Below are positions 58,743-64,000 of a DNA stretch of 64,000 nt, piece after piece. Made by a program: the position numbers and the translations under genes. Location: NCBI RefSeq assembly GCF_000686025.1, contig NZ_JMLQ01000001.1:930001-994000 (forward strand). Reading direction: 5' to 3'. The stretch comes from Rhodococcus sp. UNC23MFCrub1.1. GTDB taxonomy: Bacteria; Actinomycetota; Actinomycetes; Mycobacteriales; Mycobacteriaceae. The notes under the pieces are model-generated. The model had not been told where the DNA came from. It did not search any database and saw nothing but the letters and a program-made list of their open reading frames with translations. Position 1 is the stretch's first letter; each line of letters starts with the position of its first letter.

Positions 58743-59675
58743 GTGAATATCGTGACCACACAACGAACCATCACTGTTCTCGGCGCCACCGGCCGAACCG
58801 GACGACGCCTCACCGACACGCTCCTCGGCCGCGGATGGAAAGTACGCCGTGTCGCGCGCACCGCACGGCCCCACCCACACCCGGCTGCCACCACGCACAC
58901 GGGCGACCTGACCGACACCGACTTCCTCACCACCGCGTTCACCGGCGTGGACGCGGCCTACGTCCTCGTCCCGTTCGACCCCACAGCACCCGACGTCCGA
59001 GCACACATGAACGACATCGGGTCCTCCATCACCGACGCACTCCGACGAGCACGGGTGCCACGCGTCGTCGCACTCAGTTCTCTCGGCGCCGAACTCGAGC
59101 ACGGGACCGGATTCCTCACCGCACTGCACGCTCAGGAGCAGCGACTCACCGCCCTCGAGACCGATCTCGTCCTTCTCCGACCCGGCTACTTCTTCGACAA
59201 TCTCGACCCCGTCCTGCCCCACCTTCGCCACATCGGGGCACTCCAGGACTCCATCGCCCCCGACGTGCCCCTGCCGATGGTGGCGGCCGGAGACGTCGGC
59301 GCAGCCGCGGCCGACGCAGTCGAGGAACCCGAGCACCAGGGCACCACCATCCGCGAGATCAGGACCGCAGTCGATCTCACCCTGATGGACGTCGCCGCCG
59401 CGGTCGGCCGAGCACAGGGCATCGGCCATCTCCCCTACCAGCAGCTCCCCGACGAGGAGACGATCACCCAGCTACTCCAGGTCGGATTCTCCGACGATGG
59501 TGCGAGATTGCAGGTCGAGATGCACCACGCATTCTCTGCAGGACGCGTCGCCGCGGCGGGGGACGACCCCCACGCCCCGACGACGGTGGACGACTACCTG
59601 GCGTCGCTCACGTGCGCGTCTACCGAAAGCGTGGCGTTCCCGCGTGTGCTCACGACGCCGTGGTCGAGCCCCTGA
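58743..59675 (+). CDS. NmrA-type NAD(P)-binding reductase
   Basis: A protein of 310 residues with ITVLGATGRTGRRLTDTLLGRG at the start and DAAYVLVPFDPTAPDVRAHM, the NmrA/QOR2 pattern. GTG 58743 or 58752 could be the start; neither has a clear ribosome site. An open frame to 58701 would overlap the AraC gene. The last 26 bases overlap the end of the convergent hydrolase gene. With the AraC gene it forms a divergent regulator/reductase pair like the one at 55.7-57.4 kb. Confidence 0.83.
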   Translation: MNIVTTQRTITVLGATGRTGRRLTDTLLGRGWKVRRVARTARPHPHPAATTHTGDLTDTDFLTTAFTGVDAAYVLVPFDPTAPDVRAHMNDIGSSITDALRRARVPRVVALSSLGAELEHGTGFLTALHAQEQRLTALETDLVLLRPGYFFDNLDPVLPHLRHIGALQDSIAPDVPLPMVAAGDVGAAAADAVEEPEHQGTTIREIRTAVDLTLMDVAAAVGRAQGIGHLPYQQLPDEETITQLLQVGFSDDGARLQVEMHHAFSAGRVAAAGDDPHAPTTVDDYLASLTCASTESVAFPRVLTTPWSSP

Positions 59676-60453
59676 TCACAGCTGCCACGAGATCAGGATC
59701 GTCCCACGTGGGAACGTGCCCCAGATGCTCGTGGACGATGACGGCGGCGAGGGACGGCAGCCCGTCGAGGTCCGTCTCCGCTGCACGGATGAGCGGGTCT
59801 CTGCCCCCGTAGACCACGGTGATCGGGACATCGATCTCGGCTCCGCCGCCGAAGCGAGTGCCTTCGAGGGCTGACATCGTGCGGTCGAAGTCGCACGTGG
59901 CGAGGTTGCGTGCATCGTCGGCTGCCACCACCGACGGGATGCGCCACGGACGGCCGAACAGCCCGAACAAGGCAACGGTCCGCAGCAGTGGCCGGCGCAG
60001 GAGGAACCCCGCACCCGGAACGCGAGACCCGTGCACCCACACGGAGAAGAGCACCTGCCGACGCACACGGGCTGTGCCGCCCGTCGAGCGCCACAGCCCG
60101 GCGGGCATGAGCGCACACACGGACGTCGCCCGACCACGGCGCGCGATCTCCAACGAGAGCCACCCGCCGAGCGAATTGCCCACGAGGTGCGCACTGTCCC
60201 AGCCCAGTTCGTCCATCACCAGCTCCACCCGGTCAGCCAGTCGCGCCGGCGTGGGTGCGTCACCGTCGCCGAGGGGATCGCTCTCTCCGAAGCCCGGGAG
60301 ATCGATCGCGACGGTGTCGAAGTGATCAGCCAGTGTCGGAATCACGGGGTCCCACATCTGATGTCGATGCCCGATCCCGTGAATCAGGAGCATGGGGGCT
60401 CCCCGGCCGGTCCTGCTGTAACGAGGCAGTGCGGAGACATCGATGTCGGTCAC
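59650..60453 (-). CDS. alpha/beta hydrolase
   Basis: A protein of 267 residues with the classical fold: oxyanion loop LLIHGIGHRHQMWD, nucleophile Ser94 in GNSLGG, an acid in VVYGGRDPLI, and His in EHLGHVPTWDDP. GTG 60453 is used, giving the sequence TDIDVSALPRYSRTGRG at the start; upstream residues of the open frame are not hydrolase-like. A Gly/Arg-rich cap occupies 120-175. The closest functional types are C-C hydrolases and esterases, and the substrate is unknown. Confidence 0.85.
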   Translation of the reverse strand: MTDIDVSALPRYSRTGRGAPMLLIHGIGHRHQMWDPVIPTLADHFDTVAIDLPGFGESDPLGDGDAPTPARLADRVELVMDELGWDSAHLVGNSLGGWLSLEIARRGRATSVCALMPAGLWRSTGGTARVRRQVLFSVWVHGSRVPGAGFLLRRPLLRTVALFGLFGRPWRIPSVVAADDARNLATCDFDRTMSALEGTRFGGGAEIDVPITVVYGGRDPLIRAAETDLDGLPSLAAVIVHEHLGHVPTWDDPDLVAAVIRGSTTAS

Positions 60454-60598
60454 GGGACAAGTATCGGTCCGAGACGGGCACCACCGATGTGGAGTGTGGC
60501 CAGTATCCGTGCGATGGGTCGGGACATTCGACAACCGAGCCGTGCGCGTGCGGTCACGCGGGAGCGACGACCAGCTCGGGTGGAGTCGTCTGAACGGC

Positions 60599-61540
60599 TC
60601 AGAGGTGGCGCGCAGCGAAGTCCACCGCGCACCGCAGCGTCTCGCGGCCTTCCGGAAGTACGCCTGCCAACACGGGAAATGCGTGCACCTGACCCCGCCA
60701 CACATGGGTCTCGACGATCCGGCCGGCGTCCTCGAGCTTGCGCGTCATCGCCTCCACGTCCGGGCGCATCAACTCGTACTGCGCCGAGGACAGGAAGACC
60801 GGCGGAAACACCGACGGATCGGCATCGATCGGAGACGCTGCGCCCGGGATGGCGTCCGGCCCGTTCATCCAACGATCCTCCAGCGCGAGAACCTGTTTCA
60901 TCGGCAGATACGCGTCCCGCTTCATGAACGCACGGGAATGGCTCCTCAGGTCCAGATTGAGCAACGGCGAGAATCCCAGAACGGCCGCGGGTGGTGTCAA
61001 CCCTTCCAGCACAGCCAGTTCGGCGACCTTCATCGCGAGGTAACCGCCGGCCGAGTCTCCCGCCACGATGATCTTCGACGGATCGGCCACCGTCGCCGAC
61101 GCGGCGCGGTAGGCGGCCATGGCATCGAAGATCGACGTACCGATGCCGCCGTACGGAATCTGCCGGTACTCCACGGAGTACACCGGAACACCCGCACGGG
61201 CGGCGATCATGGCACACGCACCGCGGTGGGTCGCCAGTCCGCAGAAGACGAAGCCGCCGCCGTGAAAGTAGAGAACCGTCGCACCGGCCAGAGAGCCGGT
61301 GGCCGTCCGAGGATGTGTCGTCTTCTCGCAGGGCACACCACCGAGAACCACCTGGTCGATAGTGACGCGAGGCGGCTTCGGCAGTCGGTCGACGACGCGA
61401 TCGAGGTGCCCGATGGCCTTGATGCCGCCGTCGGTGAGCGGCCACATACTCAGGGTCGGCTTGAGGAGCGCCTTCATCGCCGTCGACAGGACGCGTGCCT
61501 GCGGACTGATGTCGTCGTGCCAGGTGAGTGTGCCCGTCAT
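60599..61540 (-). CDS. hormone-sensitive-lipase-family esterase
   Basis: A protein of 313 residues with the HSL/family-IV oxyanion motif YFHGGGFVF (HGGG 93-96), nucleophile Ser163 in GDSAGGYLAMK, acid near DPSVFPPVFLSSAQYELMRPD and His in GQVHAFPVL. No signal peptide is present. ATG 61540 is used because the sequence upstream is not conserved-looking and overlaps the opposite lipoprotein frame. It stands alone between two genes and should hydrolyse short- to medium-chain esters. Confidence 0.9.
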   Translation of the reverse strand: MTGTLTWHDDISPQARVLSTAMKALLKPTLSMWPLTDGGIKAIGHLDRVVDRLPKPPRVTIDQVVLGGVPCEKTTHPRTATGSLAGATVLYFHGGGFVFCGLATHRGACAMIAARAGVPVYSVEYRQIPYGGIGTSIFDAMAAYRAASATVADPSKIIVAGDSAGGYLAMKVAELAVLEGLTPPAAVLGFSPLLNLDLRSHSRAFMKRDAYLPMKQVLALEDRWMNGPDAIPGAASPIDADPSVFPPVFLSSAQYELMRPDVEAMTRKLEDAGRIVETHVWRGQVHAFPVLAGVLPEGRETLRCAVDFAARHL

Positions 61541-61732
61541 CGTCTCGTCGTTCCCCTCGTGCGATGAAGCGTGGAGACGATCGACGCTATCAGCCCGGCT
61601 CCGTGCACCGATTCCGACAGACTCGAGCTCGGCTGTGCTCGTGGGAGCTCGACTCGGGTTTCCCTCGTGAACGTGCTGGGTACGCACACGATGAACATCC
61701 CTGGACGCACTAGACAAGTTCGGTGGTTCACC

Positions 61733-62758
61733 GTGAAACGCATCGTCGTCGCCCTGTCGGTACTGGCTCTCGTCGCCGGCTGTTCAACCGACGACACTGC
61801 ACCTGCGCCGACGCAGACACCCGCCGCCGAACCGGCTAGGGCGCCCGCAGCGCAGGATCCGATCGGCACCGTCGTTCCGCTTCCGGGCGCACCCGAGGGA
61901 ATCGTCGTCACGTCGTCCGGCATCGCCGTCGCCGCAGTGCGTGAACCCGATGGCCTGAGGCTGCTCGACGCGGCGACCGGAGTCGAGCGATCGTTCGTGC
62001 CGACGGTCGGCGCCCCGCGGCACCTCTCCCTCGCCGGCCCGGACGGACCGGTACTCGCGCCCCTGGAGTCCAGTGACGAACTGCTCCTGGTCGATCCGGC
62101 GAACGGAGCGACGCTCTCCACCACCCGGGGCGTCGGACGGCAACCGCACGATGCCGTGGTGACGGCCGACGGCACGACCGTCGTGACCAACGAGATGGGC
62201 GGCGGAGCCGTCTTCGTCCGCAACGGTGTCGTGACAGCATCTCTCCCCGCCGGCCCCGTACAGCCGGGCGGCGTTGCGGCCGTCGGCATTTACGCAGCTG
62301 TCGCAGATGTGCAGGGCAACGGGATCTGGATCTACAGCGGGCCGGACCAGAAGCTGGTTGCACAGGCCCCACTGGGAATCAAACTGACGCATGCGACATC
62401 CCTCGGCGCCGACCTCGCTGCCTTCGCCGACACAGACGGTGGCGCGGTCTACCTCGAACGCATCACTCCCGACATCAGCGAGGTCGCTCGCATCGACGCA
62501 CCCGGTAATCCTTACGGGCTCGCCTACGACGCCGATCGGAAGCTCCTTCTGATCACGCTGACCGAGAGCAACATCCTTCGTGTCGTCGATGTGGCCGAGC
62601 CGGCATCGCCGCGGATCGTGGTCGACTTGCCGACGGTTCGTCAGGCCAATTCCGTTGCCGTGGATCCACGAACGGGAAACGTGTTGGTGACAGGCAGTGA
62701 TCCCGGCGCGGACTCGAGCCTGCAGATCATCCCGGCCGACAGTGTCGACGTGTCGTGA
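61733..62758 (+). CDS. lipoprotein with YncE-like beta-propeller
   Basis: A protein of 341 residues with a short lipoprotein signal (VVALSVLALVAGC, Cys17), a Thr/Pro/Ala linker, and repeats of about 42 residues of YncE/SMP-30-like blades (EGIVVTSSGIAVAAV; HDAVVTADGTTVVTNE; YGLAYDADRKLLLITLTES; NSVAVDPRTGNVLVTGSDP). Such propellers often bind ligands or partner proteins on the cell surface. GTG 61733 gives a normal signal peptide, and ATG 61691 would add 14 residues. It is convergent with the GtrA gene. Confidence 0.83.
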   Translation: MKRIVVALSVLALVAGCSTDDTAPAPTQTPAAEPARAPAAQDPIGTVVPLPGAPEGIVVTSSGIAVAAVREPDGLRLLDAATGVERSFVPTVGAPRHLSLAGPDGPVLAPLESSDELLLVDPANGATLSTTRGVGRQPHDAVVTADGTTVVTNEMGGGAVFVRNGVVTASLPAGPVQPGGVAAVGIYAAVADVQGNGIWIYSGPDQKLVAQAPLGIKLTHATSLGADLAAFADTDGGAVYLERITPDISEVARIDAPGNPYGLAYDADRKLLLITLTESNILRVVDVAEPASPRIVVDLPTVRQANSVAVDPRTGNVLVTGSDPGADSSLQIIPADSVDVS

Positions 62759-62776
62759 CACGTGCTCGTGCGGCGT

Positions 62777-63157
62777 TCACGATCGGTGTTCAGTGAACAC
62801 CCGGCGCAACCCGACGAAGCGCACCACCGTGGCCACGAGGTTCGCGGCCACCAGGACGGACACCTCGATTGCTCGCGATGCATCGGGTACCCACCTGTGG
62901 AGGAGTACCAACGAGCCGCTGGTGACCGCCAGCCCGAGGGCGAAGACGACGAGCCCTTGCACGTACTGGCGAACGATCGCATCGGTTCCACGGATTCCGA
63001 AGGTGAACCGGCGGTTGATCGCGGTGTTGGCGAGCGCAGAGACGAGGAGCGCGAGCACGTTCGCGGCCTGGGACGACATGACGACTCGGAACACCAGAAA
63101 CAACAGAACGTACGCGGCGGCGCTCGCACCGCCGACCAGATAGAAGCGGAACAGCAC
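62777..63157 (-). CDS. GtrA-family membrane protein
   Basis: A protein of 126 residues with four membrane helices of the GtrA family (FRFYLVGGASAAAYVLLFLV; ANTAINRRFTF; a final RFVGLRRVF). GtrA proteins are thought to flip polyprenyl-linked sugars for cell-envelope glycans. GTG 63157 is used; an overlap with the DUF2064 stop would need a CTG start at 63184. With DUF2064 and a GT2 gene upstream it ends a small glycosylation operon. Confidence 0.8.
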   Translation of the reverse strand: MLFRFYLVGGASAAAYVLLFLVFRVVMSSQAANVLALLVSALANTAINRRFTFGIRGTDAIVRQYVQGLVVFALGLAVTSGSLVLLHRWVPDASRAIEVSVLVAANLVATVVRFVGLRRVFTEHRS

Positions 63158-63180
63158 ACTCCGGGTGCCGGAGGTCGCGG

Positions 63181-63861
63181 TCAGAGTGTCTCCCCCGTCG
63201 GCCTCGAAACAGGGAGTGCAGCCACGCATCGAGCGAACTCGCTGTCCGGGTGGCACTGTCGTGCGATCGGGTCGAGATCGACGAGTTCGTCGGCGTCACG
63301 CAGAGTCGGTGCTGCACCGACGACGAGGCTGCAGCGCTGCAGGGCGTCCCGGGTGTCGTCCCCGGTGCGGTCGGTGGACATCTCCACTGCTCGTAGGGCC
63401 TGCGCATCAGATGCGTCGTGCAGTCCGAGCACCCACCATCCTCCGTCCTCGGCACGGCCCAGGATCGCCGACGACGGCTCCAAGGCTCGACCGATGTCGG
63501 CCAGCATCGCGGGGTCGACCTGCGGTGTGTCCATGCCGATCTGCACGACGGGGCCTGATCCGGCGGCGTCGTGATGTGCGTGGATCAACCGTTCCGCGAA
63601 ATCGTCGCCGCGCTGGTCGATGACGTCGAAGTCAACCAGTGACCTCTGAATGTCGTCGCTGCGCATCGCCTCGGCCAAGTCGCCGGTCATCGCGACCACC
63701 CGCCGGGCGAAAGGAGCCTGCCTCGCCGCGGCGAGTGTGTCGAGCAGCGCCGCGGCCGCCACCGACGCGGCGTCCTCGGCGGTCATGGCGGCCATCAGTC
63801 GAGTCTTGGCAAAGCCGGGTACCGGCGCTTTCGCGATAACGAGCAGCGTCGCATCGATCAT
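63181..63861 (-). CDS. DUF2064 (TIGR04282-type) glycosyltransferase-like protein
   Basis: A protein of 226 residues starting with LLVIAKAPVPGFAKTRLMAAM, the DUF2064 signature, followed by VQIGMDTPQVDPAMLADIGRAL and LGRAEDGGWWVLGLHD. The fold is a nucleotide-sugar transferase type. The family is usually found beside a GT2 glycosyltransferase, as here, where the GT2 stop overlaps its start by four bases (ATGA at 63858-63861). It has a GAAGG-type ribosome site. The actual sugar is unknown. Confidence 0.87.
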   Translation of the reverse strand: MIDATLLVIAKAPVPGFAKTRLMAAMTAEDAASVAAAALLDTLAAARQAPFARRVVAMTGDLAEAMRSDDIQRSLVDFDVIDQRGDDFAERLIHAHHDAAGSGPVVQIGMDTPQVDPAMLADIGRALEPSSAILGRAEDGGWWVLGLHDASDAQALRAVEMSTDRTGDDTRDALQRCSLVVGAAPTLRDADELVDLDPIARQCHPDSEFARCVAALPVSRPTGETL

Positions 63862-64000
63862 GGAATCACCTTCGCAAAATCCCAGACGGCCACCACCGTG
63901 CCGCGAACCGATCCCGACACCTTCGACACTCCCCCGGTCCGCGGGCGGTACGAGATGTCGTGCTCGACCACTGTCCACCCTGCCCGAGCGGCGAGAACCA
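63858..64000 (-). CDS. GT2 glycosyltransferase, C-terminal end (runs off the right edge)
   Basis: Only the last 46 residues are in the window. They read GWTVVEHDISYRPR and then SKVSGSVRGTVVAVWDF, the typical C-terminal part of bacterial GT2 glycosyltransferases of the dolichyl-phosphate-mannose/Ppm type (the SKVxGT motif). The stop overlaps the DUF2064 start. The protein should use a nucleotide sugar on a lipid carrier at the inner membrane, which agrees with the GtrA neighbour. The N-terminal catalytic part is outside the window. Confidence 0.75.
   Translation of the reverse strand, partial: VLAARAGWTVVEHDISYRPRTGGVSKVSGSVRGTVVAVWDFAKVIP

Overview
The window is dense, high-GC DNA from an actinomycete, almost certainly a mycolic-acid-containing relative of Rhodococcus. 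The evidence is a complete mce lipid-import operon (two YrbE permeases plus MceA-F), an Lsr2-type nucleoid protein, GAF-ANTAR regulators, many acyl-CoA dehydrogenases, and genes coupled by 4-base ATGA/GTGA overlaps. The genus is an inference. I saw no rRNA, tRNA, CRISPR array, insertion sequence or prophage.

Region 1 (1-22.4 kb) looks like one catabolic regulon for an unidentified hydrophobic acid. On the minus strand it has three acyl-CoA dehydrogenases, an APH-fold kinase, a lipid-transfer/thiolase protein with its DUF35 partner, and an enoyl-CoA hydratase-like protein. On the plus strand, two NTF2-like proteins, an orphan solute-binding lipoprotein, an MFS exporter, an old-yellow-enzyme reductase and an alpha/beta hydrolase follow. 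Then come an MDR reductase, a minimal AraC protein, two DUF1254 proteins, two DUF202 proteins, a second orphan solute-binding lipoprotein, an acyl-CoA dehydrogenase/kinase pair and a KstD-like flavoprotein. Five promoters in this stretch carry versions of one palindrome, TGAACTGA-N2-TCAGTTCA, which ties the units together.

Region 2 (22.4-33.4 kb) is regulatory and accessory. It holds two GAF-ANTAR proteins around an Lsr2 paralogue, a PAS-GGDEF cyclase and a frameshifted MarR pseudogene. It also has a GntR-controlled MFS/NMT1-like/ornithine-cyclodeaminase-like operon, an NmrA-SDR pair, and a TetR protein with an extra transposase-like HTH.

Region 3 (33.4-46.5 kb) has a Tat-exported multicopper oxidase, a TetR regulator, a secreted hydrolase-fold protein lacking its nucleophile, the mce operon, and two Mce-associated genes pointing against it. 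A 22-bp operator-like element occurs upstream of both the oxidase and the mce/hydrolase promoter.

Region 4 (46.6-53 kb) is a tightly coupled five-gene operon: alpha/beta hydrolase, MpaB/Lcp-type DUF2236 oxygenase, homogentisate-dioxygenase homologue, aldehyde dehydrogenase and CrtC/AttH-like protein. Several palindromes precede it. The enzyme set would fit breakdown of a prenylated hydroquinone or similar isoprenoid-aromatic; this is a hypothesis.

Region 5 (53-64 kb) is mixed: a secreted orphan, a PrsW-type membrane protease, TetR/NmrA and AraC/NmrA divergent pairs, two hydrolases, a beta-propeller-like lipoprotein, and the end of a cell-envelope glycosylation operon (GT2, DUF2064, GtrA) that runs off the right edge.
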